A stretch of 64,000 bases of DNA from Nemania diffusa (lineage: Eukaryota; Ascomycota; Sordariomycetes; Xylariales; Xylariaceae). The stretch is from the NCBI GenBank assembly GCA_038501195.1, contig JBBPUQ010000010.1, forward strand, positions 451,501-515,500, given 5' to 3'. A model generated the notes under the pieces. That model was not told where the DNA came from. It searched no databases and worked only from the letters and a program-made list of their open reading frames with translations. Of this stretch, positions 1 to 13,886 are shown in pieces (positions within the stretch are counted from its first letter, which is position 1; the number at the start of each line of letters is the position of its first letter). A program made the translations under genes and the position numbers.

Positions 1-2640
1 CGTCACCACTTGTGGATCGTCAAGACTCTGTGTCATGCCTTGCGCAATACCAACACCAGCAACCCGCATGAACCTGAAAACGCCCCGATTGCCGTTACAC
101 TGTATCGCGGAGACGCAGATCTTTGAGGACGCGGGGAAAGCTAGTGTTCTCTGGGCGAGGAAAGGGGTGATACGTTCAAGCATGAGACCGAAAGAAAACC
201 TAGAAAACCGGCTGAGAGCCGTGTATTACTTCTCCCCCACATTCGGCTGTGCTCTCTTGTGTTGCCCACTCTCTATTCTGTAAGCATGTCAGGAACCATG
301 GATGGAGCACGCGCCAGTGTGTGTATCTACAGTATATGCGTGGATAGCGCTATCTAGCTTAGTAGTTGCTGTGTAATACATGAGAGACGTGAAGCGACGA
401 ATAACAAGTCGACAGCACGTAACCGCCCGTGACCTGGACGTTGAATTAAGAGTCACCCTACTGATTCCGGAAGTATTCCCACGCTGTGTCTAGCACGTCG
501 GTAGACCGCCAGTACACTCACTGATCGCATCATCCGAAACGGGGAGCACTTCCGTCGCAACACAACTGGGAGAGCATTGTAGCAACGTCGTTGCCAACGA
601 CCTAGTAGTAACAACCCAATAGAATTCGCGGGCAAACCGACTAGGTTGTTCTGTAGCGGTCTAGTCTGGGCTGTGGCTGTCGCAGACCCAATTCAAGCTT
701 TACGTTGTACCAACGCCAAGAAAGGCTGTCATCGGGCCGATACTTTATAGAGTAGATGTAGATGAGGTCTCTTTGTATCTACCGGTATGTAGATAAGCTG
801 GGAAAATACGGAGATCTACGTAATTACCCAATGTCTTCTGCCCGAAAGGGGCTATCGCTTGCTACTGTAGCCGACCCTTGCATCTGATAGTCGTCGCAAG
901 TGAGAAGTAGCACACCGCTGATATAGGTAAGAATATAACGAGCTGGGCTTACATCGGAAGAAGTAGTAATAGTAGATACCCGTGGTAAGCATCTCGGGAT
1001 ATCATACGGCGGATAACAAGTCGACGAGGTACACGTGCCAAAATCTCATGCAGGTAACCTGACCGTCGTTCATGTAGGAAGCAGGAAGCAGGACAAAGTC
1101 TACTATGATTTCAATAGGGGACACAATATAGTCTACCAGGGACAGGCAACACGAGAGAACATCAGAGACCGGGCCTATTTCTGAGCAAATGTGCAACTAA
1201 AGTAGACGGGAGTCGGGAGTCTTGGTAACAATTCTGAATAGGCATAAACTGCCCGTAACTACGGCTCGGAAGATAAAGCTAAACAGTCGCACAGCGTCGT
1301 TGTTGGTCACCCTGGAAAGGTTATGCTGATACCGACAAGCCTTAGCCGCTGATCTCGAACTATCCGGACCTAGATGTTCTGCATCGATGAAACAGAGCTG
1401 CTGACACCATTTCCTGCTCCAATGTAACATTAGGCCTGAAAACGCTGGGAATATCTTAATATGCGGATGCCCGCACCGGGGTCCTTGTCTACTAGTCCTG
1501 AGTGGCTAGCTGGAAATGCAAACCCTGGGCGGTCCCGTAAGGTCGGTTGAGCAAATACCTAACCAGCCTACATACTACGTACATACTGTACGTGGGATTA
1601 GAATCGGTATTGTTGGATGAAACTACGTAAATTACAAAGCCACAGGTCATGCCGCATTTGCAACTATGCGCGATTTTACGGTGAGTTCTATTCTAAATAC
1701 CACGCTCGTTGTATTCCCCGGGCTCCTCTACAAAGTAATGGGCAGAGACCGGTCCCAAATCCTCGTGAAGCTAGAAGTGTGAAGGCATTAAAAAGGTTGT
1801 TGTTGACATGTGTAAATAATTTACATCTTGTAGGGTTGTATTGTGGCTGGCGACGATCCCGCTTAACCGTTGAGCCCTGGTTATTTCTCGCATACCATGC
1901 CTGTCAGGGAAATGCAACTTGTCTGGAGAATCCATGGCCAAGAAAACCCGATCGGTCACGATCAGTCTGTCGGCTGAGGATGGGTCCCCGCTTAGGAGGC
2001 GCGACACGTAGCCCATTTGGGACGTTGACAGATGAACCTGCGTGATGAAGATGCGCCCGCGTATAGCTCTGCGTACATGATTATTACGAGCGAGCACAGT
2101 TTAAGGCCGTATTCAGGAGGTTGTTCAACGTAGCGACGTAGTGAGCGAGGCTGTTTTCATTAGCCTGCCGGCTCACTCGGTCGCGCGCTATCTACCTACT
2201 CGTCTGGCAGAAGAAATCCAACCAACAAGTAGGCTGGCAACCTGCTTAGGATCCCGTAGGTAGATGCAAGTGCAGCGAGGGCACAATGCAGGGTTTCCAG
2301 TGTCTACGTATTTAAGAGCGACGAGTCCATTTCCGCTGTATTATCTACCTCTGCTCCCTGCGATGCTAACTCGCGAGACTTGTACTCGTACAGCATATCG
2401 GAGAAGAGAAAAAGGTCTTGGTGCGGCGCTGCATGGGACGCACAAATCGCAGCGTTTTGGATGCTGGTCTGTGGTGAGTAATGGCTGCGACAGCAACAGC
2501 GACAACGAGTGTAAAGGCGCTAGGAAGAAACTCAAAAGGATGAAGGATGGTGAGATAAGTGTATTTTAGGGCGGTCATCGAATGTTGTCGGGCGGCGTCG
2601 AGAAGACCCGAAGCACAGTATGCGCGTCCCTTGAGCCAGG

Positions 2641-2664
2641 ATGGTCATGGTCATGGTCATGGTC
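2641..2664. repeat. (ATGGTC)4 hexamer microsatellite
   Basis: Four perfect head-to-tail copies of ATGGTC lie in non-coding DNA. Read in frame they would give an alternating Met-Val run, but the surrounding frame has no gene-like features. Confidence 0.85.
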
Positions 2665-4259
2665 CTGTCCTATCTTGTATTATTGAGGTTGTGTCTCGAA
2701 TGGCTGACACAGAGGAATGCGTGTTCTGCTGTTGGAATTGATATTGAAGGGGGAAGATTCCCACCCACATGCCGCACAAGGATTAGCTGTAACCCGTGGG
2801 GCATCCGGGCGGTCTTGTACAGTACGGTAACCTATTCTGTACTAGACTACAGAGCACTAATAGGAGGAATGATAGGCCTATATCAACGCTGTGGTGGTGG
2901 AATCGGCACTTCGCATACTGGTAGTTTGCTTACATACATGTGCAAGGGATTTGATATATGCAGCAAAAAGCATGGAGAGGGAAAAGAAAAGGGAAGCAAA
3001 ATAAACAAAATAACGAAATAACAAAAAACAGTTTTGCGATGAGCTCTGAAACCATACTCTTGAGACAATATCGTCTTAGTGTAAGCTCCCTACGCATAAT
3101 CCTTGCAGCCCATCATTTTTATGGGGTTTAAGGTGGAGTTTGGGGCTGAAAGTACTGAGTACATAGGTAGATAACATCCGCCGCCGCTCTAATTGCACTC
3201 AGAAGAAAAACTTAATAATTCAGGTGGCGTGTAAAGCAACTACCTACATATGACATACCTACCTACGTACCTACCTGTCTACACCTCTTTCCGCTGACGA
3301 TGTGTTACCTCCCTAGGTAGGTTCTGTGCTGGAAATTTAGCCGCGACACTTATTAACGCATTGTTAAGCTTAACTACAGAATATTCACGATACGCTCGAA
3401 TTCAATTACTACTATTTCCCCGCCTTTCTCTTACTGTTAAAATTTAAACTTATATTCTATGTAGACTTTGAACAGGACCTACCAATAATTTTATAGCAAG
3501 ATAAATAAAAGCATATCATGGACTTGCCTTGCAATGTGGATTAAGTACAAAGTAGACTACCTACCTACATAATGTAGGTAACTAACAACATCTACGGAAT
3601 ACCTACCTTCGCAATCTACTCTCATGCTATGTTATCCACCAGCTGTTTCCCAGCTGCTAGCCCTCGCTGCTCGGAAACGTCAAGTACCGTAGAAAGCAAA
3701 GTACATACTGTCATGTTATATGAGCGATGCGCTATACTCTGTGAACAAGCGTACATAGCGGAGCTGCCGAAGATTCCCACGCACGCCGTTCCATCACGCT
3801 CCCATACTCCCCTTTCGGAGAAACCAGCCGATACGCCGATATGCAGGTACAGACAAGTAACACGCGGCCCACTCGACGACGATCTGGAATCACACCCCTC
3901 CAATGCCGTATCGTGGTCTTATTGAGGTGCCTACAACTTATGGGTCACAGTTGCTCATGTCAATGGATATCGAGCTGGTATGATATTTCACGGTGCAGGT
4001 CAGTCGGTGACTGAGCAGGTGTACGCTGATTTCTTGTATGCCTTTTGATTGCATATTTGCTACCTCTGCGTGGAACTCTTGCGGCGATTGCGGCGGATGT
4101 TCCGAATTCGATCAAGTAGTTGATCGACGGCTTCCTACATTTGTTTTGCAGAATTGCAACAATTGCAACACTAAGGCAAGGAAGTAGGTACCTATCATAT
4201 ACTTTATGTACCTTTTTCCCGCCTGCGCCTCTCGATCAGCCACCCACCATTTCCCAGCT

Positions 4260-4320
4260 TCAACACCATCACCACTACCTAGGTACTACTACTACCTACC
4301 ACCATCACCACCACCACCCC
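4260..4320. repeat. CAC/TAC-rich microsatellite
   Basis: A low-complexity tract of CAC, CAT and TAC triplets on the + strand, interrupted by a CCTAGG palindrome near 4278-4284. It is not in a recognisable gene. Confidence 0.7.
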
Positions 4321-7300
4321 TGCCATTAGAAGGTAGCTATCAGATAAGTACTGGGTAGGTAGGTGATATAGAATAGGTACCTAGGTAGGCTCAAGCCACG
4401 CCCGCTGTTGGCGTGATCACTTCGGCACATCGATTTTAGGGCCCCAAGCCTAACCCCTCGCATCCTTAGGTACATAGGTACTAACTATGTAGGAGATAGT
4501 CGACGACAATGACGCTCGTTTTTCTTCGTATGAGCCATAATAAGAAGCCGAGGTCCTCTGCGCATCTTGCCCACCTTCTGGTCCCTAAAAGCTGGGCACG
4601 ATAAAAGTGCCTCAAAACCACCGACCGTCGACTCCATCTCCCATCTGTCTGAGCAGCATTATGGCTGCCGCTGGTCTCAATGGTGGCTGACTACATCATA
4701 GTAAGTACCCAGGTACCAGTGGTGTGCACCCATTCGACCCCCATGTCAATTGGGCCTGTGGATTGCCCTACACTAGGTAGGTACGCTAGGCCCCTGATGA
4801 AACCACAGCGGGCTGATGGTACCCTTGCTGCAGAGGTATATTCCGCCGGCACTTTCTTGGCACCCATGCCCACCTGCCGAAAATCCAGTCCAGGCTATGG
4901 ACTTCTCAGTGTCGGCTGTTGGAGCCCCTCGAACCTTCTGGGACCAGTGCTCGCAATCGGTGCCGACAAACAAATTTCCCTCTGCCTCTCCTTCCAGTGC
5001 TAAGGCCGGCGGCTGGTATCTTGCACATGCTTAGCATCTCATCTCTTTAGGTACCTACTCTCATAGAAGGCCTACCTAGGTAGTCCTCGCCGCGAGCTCT
5101 GCCCTCATCCAAAAACATTACTATCCAAGCATTTTGATACCCCACTCGCAATCCCTCTTCTCTTCTTTTCTTCAGCGCGGCTCGTTCCGGGAGGCCATGG
5201 GGTCAGCGACCCGGACGTGTGCTGCTACGATACCTGTATCTATATCTACGCGTTGGTCTACTTACATACAAACGGCGAAGGAGCTGGCTATTTGATGCTG
5301 TCACACCAAGCCCCACCAAGCTCCGTCGGTAACACATCATATCAGGCTACGGCTCTTCGGAGCAACCTGCCACGAACCCTCAAGTACCTAGAAGCACCAC
5401 CAATAGCCCTACTAAGGCTTTTTATGCTTATACTAGAACGTTGAGTATCTCGCAGATAATTTCCTGCCTACCGCTATTAGTAGAGCAACCATAGCGCGTC
5501 TCCATTATGCGATGCTTGGATCGTCTCTCCGTCGATCGGTCGACTCGTCTGGCCTAGCAGCCAGGGAAAGAGACATATGTTTCCCGTCCTCGCACGTAGG
5601 CAACAGCGCTGACTTCTGATGTCCCGCCGGCATGAGGCAGACCACCTGAACGGATTTGGGGCTGGGATACCGTAGACCTGCTAGTAAGCATAAACAGTGC
5701 GGTCCTACCCAGCGTAGCACCGCGATGGGGTATCTCCTCTACTGTATATTCTCCAAACGCGTTCAATGATCCATGATCAGGCACATACCGGCCTTTTGAC
5801 AGGGAAGATCTTTCTGATCTCCTCATGGTTGACTCCCTGCGGCCACCTCTGGGGTCACTGGTTGATAATCACAAATCAACAAACACCCCTTGCGCATTTC
5901 CTGGCCCACTTCACTCGCATGCTAGGCCTGCTTTGTTACCGATTCGGATGTGATCCCAAGCAAAGGTATCGAGTCCATCCCCGCAGATTCAGATGTGCAC
6001 ACCCACTTGGATATCCATCTCCTATTGGCTCGTGTCTTCAGCACGCTCAACTACAGTTATGCATTCATCCGCCCACCTCATATCATGGCCAGCCAATAAG
6101 TGGTGCTCAAACGTCCCAGCCCATGTGGTATACTTGTCTTCGCGTGCCGTTAGACTTATCTTCAATCTCTCTCTTCCTGGTGTGAGGTGGGCATAGAACC
6201 ATTGCCTCGTCGCTCAGGCGTATCAGGATTATAGAACTATAGTTATGCCAACTTGGTGAACCTTTTCATCAGGTTTAGGTCTCGCGTCTCAGGTACCTTG
6301 TCCCTCTCATGCAGTGCTTTCTCGCTCCTGTTGAAATTCCGGTCGCTTGGGGGCCATGACGGCAAGGGTCTCTCTGTTGGCCCTTAGGCACACCACCATG
6401 ACACGGCATTAGCCATTCAGCCGAGAACCAGACGCTTCCATGTTGCTCAAATTCGGAGGCTGTCGCTCATGGTGTCGTCCAAGACACGGGGCGTGTGGCT
6501 CAGCTGTTCCTATACACAGTTTCTTCGCTGTGACCTCACATAGGCCAAATACTGTGCAGTTATCTCGGGGAAACCTAGCCTTAGAACGTCATTACTCTAT
6601 GTAGTCCCTCAAGACCGCTGCCGTTTTTGGTGAATACCGTATGGGCTAACCCAAAAGGAGCCACCACGGCTTTTGACCCGTTCTCCAACGTAGTCGTAGC
6701 GCGTGGCGCCCCTGCCCTATGTCCCGGCCCTCCCTAGCATTTCTCCGTGAAGATAGGCGGTACCGGTATTAATCCCACCTCCTGTGGTCCTCCATAGAGC
6801 AAGGGACTCCCTCGTAAAAGTGCCTTCGCTGCAACCACGGGTAACCTCCAAGGCCCGATCCATACATAACGCTGGGCCTGCCACTGCCTGGACATTTTGA
6901 GGCGATCAACCCCACCAGCCCAAGCATCGTTCGAGGTCTACATTTTATACGCAACCCGACCCGAACCTAGCAGCAGGCTTTACGAGCGTCCTTTTCATTC
7001 TAGTGCCATATCCATCGTTTACCATCGCAGTAGCCTCGTCGTTGTCTTTGTCCATTCAAGCTTCTTAGACTCTCGTTCGACAATAGCCGCCACTGCTTCA
7101 CGAAGCCCTCGCTTTTACTTCACCTGTCTTATTTGAATAGGGTGGGACGTTACCCTCTTTGACAAGAGCGGATCGACGTGTACGGAACAGTATTTTAATA
7201 ACCGCTCTTGCGAGGACATCTGGCTGGGCCGTCTTTTCAGTTCATATTCCAAGGACTCTGACGACGAGGAGCCTCCTTCCAGCTTATCAGAACCACGGCG

Positions 7301-7597
7301 ACGGGTAGTTGTGGGATAAATCGAACATACCCATCATCACTCGATACGCAGGGATCGAAACACACCTGTTTGGATATCTCATACTTATGTCCCTAAAATC
7401 GACTTTTCGGCTGTAACTATTTTGATTTACATACAAGGTTGTTGATCGTGTTTTCGGTAACCCTGAGAGCTTGATTATCATTCTACATCTACCTGTCCCC
7501 TTGCCGATAATAGTTGTTTCCGCAACGCTACACTAGAAGGCGACAACAAGCTTACCCTACCATATCAACGCGAAACTTCATCGCAAAATATATCCCA

Positions 7598-9896
7598 ATG
7601 CTCGCTACCAGGCGCTTCGAAACGGAACAAAGCCACTGGTCTAGCAAATTCAAGGCCGCTTTTGACAAACCCACCAGCTCACGCATGTCCAGTTACGACA
7701 GCTCACTCTCTACACAGCCTGACTGGCAAGGGCATTATTCGTTTCTCCCCCCCGTCGAAAGTAGCAGCATTTTTGGGCACTCATTTGAGCAGGCATCAAA
7801 CGGCAGCAATGATAATGGAGTTGCATCTCAGCAGCGCACTTCGAGTGCCCAGAACAATAATCCAGATGCGCATGGCCAAACCAGTACAAGCACTCTGAAC
7901 TCACCAACGAACCATCATCGCATTCCTGACCCCTTGGGCTTGCGACAGCCTAAGCACGAATCTACATCACAGGAACAACCAAGTATTTCAGGGATATCTT
8001 ATGCAATCAAAACCGAACCCGCCCACGAGGAACCACCCACAGCCACTGAACCCTCGCAGCCCACAGTCGAACCGAACCCGATCGTTTCTGTGCCATCTGC
8101 AGAGCAGAGTCTCCACGCTAGCTTCGGTGTAGGTGGCAATGTAGACGCTGCCGTAGGCAAGGAGGAAGATGAAGAGGTTTTAGACGACGACGACATGATA
8201 GAAGGAGACGGAGATGTGGAGGGCGAGGGCGAAGACGACACGCCAAGCCAACCCCAAACTGCAGCTGAACGAACAGCTGCTCGGAGGAAGATGAAAAGAT
8301 TTCGGTAGGAGAGATACCCGAGGTTTCTAGACCCAACTAACTTCTTGTAGGCTTACGCACCAGCAGACGCGGTTTCTCATGAGCGAGTTTGCTAAGCAAC
8401 CTCACCCCGACGCAGCCCATCGGGAACGGCTATCCCGCGAGATACCAGGCTTAAGCCCCAGGCAGGTTCAAGTCTGGTTCCAAAATCGGTGAGGACGCTA
8501 GAGCGATCCCCAGCAATTGTGGTTCTGACTATTGATAGGAGAGCCAAAATCAAACGAATGACCGCTGACGACCGAGACCGAATGATTAAAATGCGTGCTG
8601 TGCCTGATGATTTTGACAATGTTCAAGCGCTACACTCCCCTTACGGCGCGGTACACGCCCTGGGAACCCCCATGACAACTCCTGTGGATTTTGGGTCAAA
8701 TCCCTATTCAGAGCAGATCATACGGCCGTTGCTAGTAGATACTATGAGGCGCGATAGCGATGATCATCTTTCTCCAACAGGTCTCAGTCCTGCGTTTGGT
8801 AGCATTGGTTTCACGCCCTCCGGGACAATGGGAAGCTCCGACATTCTTTCTCCGCTTTCTCCATCGCCCAACGATCGGGGATACTATTCGAGCCATTTAG
8901 CAAGTCCACTTGGTGGATCGTCTAGGGCGTCAAACTCGTTCCCGAGGCCAAATAGTATAGATACGGGGGTCCAAATACACTCCCAGTCACGACAGCATAT
9001 GCGCCCCATTCAACCTCTTTCTCTCCGAGAAACGATGTCGAGATCAAGATCCGATACCTTACACTCACCACTCCGAGCAAGTATGTCATGGAAAGGCGAT
9101 TCTATCGACTACGCAACCTATTCTGGTGGCGGCGGTAGTAGCAGCCCTGGAGCTGGAAGGCATACGTCCGTCTACCAAGCAGACACGATTGGGAGTAGCG
9201 CCGGGGGTACTTTAGGCTATGATACAGGATCCTACACGAGTGAGATAATCCCTGCCATCGTGATGTCGACTTACTGACTAGATAGCAGCTTCTAGCTTGC
9301 AGTCGCCCGCGACAAATATCAACTACTCAAGCCTTCAACAGCCGTCGCATTCTCGATCTCGTCTACGAGCAGCTTCTGCCACCCTCCCGCTAGGTCTTGA
9401 TTTAAGACATCAGTACCGTTCTTTCTCAACGAGCCACGGCCTACAGCCATCCAGTCACTCTTCGACTCCTCGAGCGGCTAGCACTGCACCATATGGTTCT
9501 TCAACAAACTACTCCATGAGCTTCCCCTCAGCCCCTCTGACTGCGCCCATCGAATATTCGCTTCCGAGGACACCTAGTATAAGAAACTCCGTTCATGATT
9601 ATTCGATACCCCAGATGAGCGCGCCAATCGCGCCTCCGCATGACTTTACTCAGGCACTACACGGAAATTTACCTGGCTCAGGTTCTCAGACGCCGATGCG
9701 GGACACCTTTAGTAGTGGGTCTTTAACAATTGGTCAAGCTCAGGGGCCTAATGACAAAGGCGAAGAGCATCCTCAAGATGGGTTGAGCGGATCGGGTGCT
9801 AGCCTGAAGCGCAAACGCAGCTCGTTCAGCCTATCTCAAGCCCCTCACACATCTAGCTCGTCACAGAGCTCTCAGCCATACGGACATTCAAATTAA
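7598..9896 (+). CDS. HTF1: Homeobox transcription factor, Htf1/HOX2-like
   Basis: Four exons: 7598-8304, 8351-8488, 8539-9239 and about 9289-9896, giving about 717 residues. A homeodomain (about residues 229-290) is rebuilt across two introns of 46 and 50 nt: it starts near KMKRFRLTHQQ, has LSPRQVQVWFQNRRAKIKR as recognition helix, and keeps the invariant W, F, N and R. The second intron splits the NR/RA junction, a common place in homeobox genes. Acidic residues precede the domain and a Ser/Pro/Gln-rich tail follows. The conserved stretch RMRAVPDDFDNVQALHSPYG-like (here with KM for RM) just after the domain is what points to Htf1/HOX2, which controls conidiophore development in Fusarium and Magnaporthe. 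The third junction is uncertain: donor 9240 with acceptor 9285 or 9288, or donor 9260 with acceptor 9302, all keep frame. The first in-frame ATG is 7598; 7685 (MSSYDSS) is a good alternative start. The gene sits alone in a large desert. Confidence 0.88.
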
Positions 9897-12800
9897 CAGC
9901 AACTACAGGTAAGGAGTGTGCTCTTGTAGCGTTAGCATTCATTACCCGCGGCTCGTTGCTTCAGCGATTTAGTGGGCACCTAGCTACGTCTCTCGATACT
10001 CTCTTAACTATAGTCGCCTTTCGACCCAAGCACTCACTGTGCTATCTCGTGTTACTATACGCTTTTCAGACCTTACATTATTGATGAATTGATTTGTGGT
10101 CGTCGCCCCTTTTTTTCGAGCTGAGCCCGCACTTGGAGTACGGTTGCGGAATGTGGCTAGGTAGTAGGAAGCTTGTGCGAATGGAGATAATTGGTATGGG
10201 CTAAACGGAAAACGTCGAAAACAACTTGAGGATGACTAATGAGACACATGGAATGACACGATCTATACCCGACATGGCTGGACCTTGACCCACCAATACA
10301 CAACATCACTGGCGTATATAGAAAGCTTCAATGGAGACGAGTCTGAGGTTCCAGACTTCAATCCATTAGGCCTCGCTTCTTGTATAAATATATACCCTAT
10401 ATGCAGACAAATGCATAAGAAATGTCTGATAACGTATCAAAATACCACCTGCATAATTAATAATCATGGCACGTAGCAGACCGGAATACGCCCTTTACAT
10501 AATTGCCTCGAGCCACCATTGCAGTATTCAGAGCATCCTTACGTCGTAATGCGCCCTCTCCGGGAAGTATATATTGGGCACAGTCTCTATGTTGAACTCT
10601 ACCATCGACGAAGGAATAATTGTGCACGTAGTTTTCGTTTATAGCTGAGATTTTTGAAAGCTAATAGACGGTCTAGCATGATAAGACCATCACAACAGCA
10701 TCATGAGTGCTGTTCAACACTTCGTTCACCGACGCTGATCTGTGCGCTTTTAGAACTGGTAACCTAGTTAGACACACTCTCATATTAGTGTACGCGCTTT
10801 GAGATTTACATTTTAAGGTCGATGGTCGGTGTAGTTATGCTATCCCACACGGTTCGATGCATTATACGAGCACGTATATCCCTGGATCAAAATCTACATG
10901 TTACGATACACCAATACTCTAGCTTGTGACTGCAAAAACCTCGCAGTTAATAATAGATAGTTATAATCAATGACCATCTATTTGTCTCGTCAACATCTGA
11001 CCCAGCATTCTTACAATAATAGGTTTAGAAACACGACACGGCAACTTGAGCTCGCGGGGTTACTAAGATATAACTCAGGCTAATTCCTGCACATAAAATG
11101 CAGAACTGCAAGAGTCATGGGCCCCGTATTTACGAGCCAGGAGAGGGAACCCTACTAGTGGCAACCTCACCTTGTTCCCTACCGCATAGGTGGTGCAACG
11201 CTCTACGAACTAGTCCGACCGAGAAGTGGCAGGATATAAATGCCGTGCGGTGTCTGAGACTCCCTATGTCTTTGGACGTGGTACATTTTTAGCGTATACG
11301 AAATAATCGACTTGACTCTATTCCAGACATAACTCAACCTCACTTGTAAGCGAACGCTAGCCTCACTAATATTTTTTACATTATACCATCTTGGTCATAG
11401 ACTCTGCCATAATACCTTCATTGTCATATTATCAGATCTTGCTCTTTATATAGTCCTACTTGTATGTACTATTATATTACATACACAACAAGTAACAGGC
11501 TACTCAAGTTGCCCCTTTTTCTTTCCATATAGAGTATGTCGGTCTACTTGCAGCGAAGGGTTCAAAGGGAACCGCACGAGATCGCAGGTATTAGACGGTA
11601 AGTGCCATGTGATGCTTAGAAGTCCTTGGTTTTGAGTAGAGAGCGAAGCAGCGACTCCAGATATCTCTATCCCGAGGGCTAGGTAGGCGATAGTGCTGTT
11701 CTGTCTCATTCTCTACTGCCGAGAGACTACTCGCGTATTAGTCTCGACTCCACCTTCATAGCCGCTAGATCGTTGCTCCATATATATCGCTTGGCGGCAC
11801 TGTACCTCGCAACCAAACTGTCCGGAGTCGAGCTTAGAGGTTGCGAATATGCCGGCGCTAGACGCCATGTTCGGCTTTCACCTTCCTATTATCCTGCTTG
11901 CCTACGTACCCACATAGGCTACGTCGACACAGCGAACTTGCGTAGGTATGGGTATACGTAAGTAGGCATCAAGTACAACATCCGCATGTCGCCAACCTTT
12001 TGCAGTGCAAGCATCGCCGCTACCCTTCCCAAAATTTTCGCCTAAACCTAGGTAGCTTAGGCCAACCCAAGGGCGGCTAGAGGCTTGTTATTGTTCAGCC
12101 ACGGTTGATGCACCCGTCCTTGCGAAGCTGGTTATTGCACATCGTACGCCATCTAGTCCGGACGGTAGTACCCTTGCTCGAAATGACTTCTGACAGTCAT
12201 ACCTCACGGTGCCTGTAGTCTGCGCGCCTGTATGACATGTGCCAGTTTTGATACGGGACAGGTTTGGGAATTCCAGGACAGCCACGATTAGGGTAACTTG
12301 ACAATGTACTTAACCATGTATCTAGAATCATTTTCAGATCAATTGACTAGAAGTAGTTTTCACTACCCGTAGTGCAGTCTAAACCCCTTTCAGCAATCAC
12401 CCCACACGACCTATGGATTGCTCCGATACTGATTGTAAGATTGGAGCAGTGGCTGGTTCTTTTAGGCACATGATTTTAGCAGTAGTTTTCACCAAAATAA
12501 ATGTATTTATAAGTTTAGGTTAGGTCTTGCAACCACCAATATTACCAACATATAAACCAACTCAAGGTAGCCGTTTAGGTAGTTGTAGTTGTGGTGGCTT
12601 GTGCAGTTACGAGCGTGGCTTACGTATAGTTGGCGATATAGTCACTTACATGTACGATTACCGCTGGCTGATAAAAATCCAAGATCTGCTGGGGTGCGCT
12701 CCACTCTTCACAATAGGTATAGATTAGGTAGAGTAGATCAAAGCTTGTGTGGGGGTGAATGCCGAAAGGAATTTAGACTTTGCCATAAAAGTAATCCTTC

Positions 12801-13886
12801 TATACTACACATTACGCACTCATACCGCCTTGACATTGACTAGATAAATACGTCTGTTACGTCGGGTCCATTTGCGGTGTCGTACTCTGTACAGGGGGGT
12901 AGGTGCGAAGGGTAACAAGAAGGTCTGGGGGGTAATGAGACCACTACAGTATTTAGCTAGCCTGTACGGCTAGAGTCCTTCTAATCTAATACAACATCCT
13001 TTTGGCCTGTCAGGTCTTATTCTTGTACACGATAACTTGAAGGTGGGGATGAATGCATCTAATCTGTAAGACTAGCCTTAATCCGACTAAGTTGCCTAGG
13101 TTATCCTAGCCTAAGTAGATCTAAGTAGGTCCAGGGTCTAGGATTTAGTTAAGCCACTATACAAGCCACAACTCAGCTACACCAGGAACCAACACCAACC
13201 TCAGAGGCAGAGAGAGCCGTAAGTAGGAAAAGTTACAAAACGCTCTCCTCACTAAATGGTTCGCTTATCTTGACACTATCTAACTCAAGGAATCGTATCT
13301 TTTAAATTCAACAACAGGATTCTTATACCTACCTCAGGTCCGAAAACATCCGGCTATAATCTCAAGCTAGTATGAAACCCGGGTCTAGGCACGACGAATA
13401 GTCGCTTAATTTCTTACAGCTGACTACATGTAGATTTCGCCCAATTACCTTAGATTCCAGGTATCGCTTGCATGATGCATTGGTCTTAGAATGCACCACT
13501 CACCATAGCGTTGGTAGTTATCTGATAAAATGAGGGGTTCCTGTGCTACGCTCGTCCTTGAGCTTGCAGGTTTTGCGAATGGCATGTATATGATAGTCAC
13601 TCAACCCCGTGAAATCGAATCTCGAAATCACGCATCTCCTTCTTCAGGTCTCGAGTTCGCTGATTAACATCACGGTTCGTGAAGTTAAAGACAAATTCAT
13701 ATATGTGTTGATAACTCTTGTAAGTTAAATTCCAGTTCAGCTTGTCAGTTTTTGAGATATATTCCAATCGATTAATTTAAACAAACAATTTCGTTATCGT
13801 GCGCAACCTAGAACTTATTTCCCAAAATTAATATGGCCTGTATAGCCTAGCCCTCCCTATCTCTAGTGACTCTCAGTCTTCCAGCC
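9897..13886. other. Gene-poor region between homeobox factor and permease
   Basis: About 4 kb without a supportable gene. Open frames are under 85 codons and lack motifs. The first part presumably contains the 3' UTR of the homeobox gene. Sequence from about 12,900 to 13,500 has a patchwork look, but I could not match it to a transposon family by eye. Confidence 0.6.

Larger units (their letters stand above)
1..7597. other. Gene-poor region upstream of the homeobox gene
   Basis: No convincing gene is visible in this 7.6 kb. Open frames are short (at most about 140 codons), occur equally on both strands, often overlap in antisense, and show no recognisable domain or splice-linked continuation. 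The region holds several TACCTA/TAGGTA tracts (about 3237-3320, 3555-3610, 4350-4390 and 5045-5085), a short hexamer repeat at 2641 and a CAC/TAC-rich microsatellite at 4260-4320. Part of it probably serves as promoter and 5' leader of the homeobox gene that follows; that is inference from position only. Confidence 0.6.

Noticed and set aside
1617..2097. Overlapping frames of 142 codons (+) and 108 codons (-)
   Set aside because: They lie antisense to each other, show no motif, and composition is like the surrounding non-coding DNA.
4680..5034. Four mutually overlapping open frames
   Set aside because: Both strands are open over the same stretch, which indicates GC-rich non-coding sequence rather than a gene.
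5766..6185. 139-codon open frame on the + strand
   Set aside because: The product has no domain, membrane or signal pattern, and no splice-linked continuation; a second frame overlaps it.
12900..13500. Possible remnant of a copia-type retrotransposon
   Set aside because: Some phrases looked gag/pol-like in translation, but no motif or repeat border could be supported.
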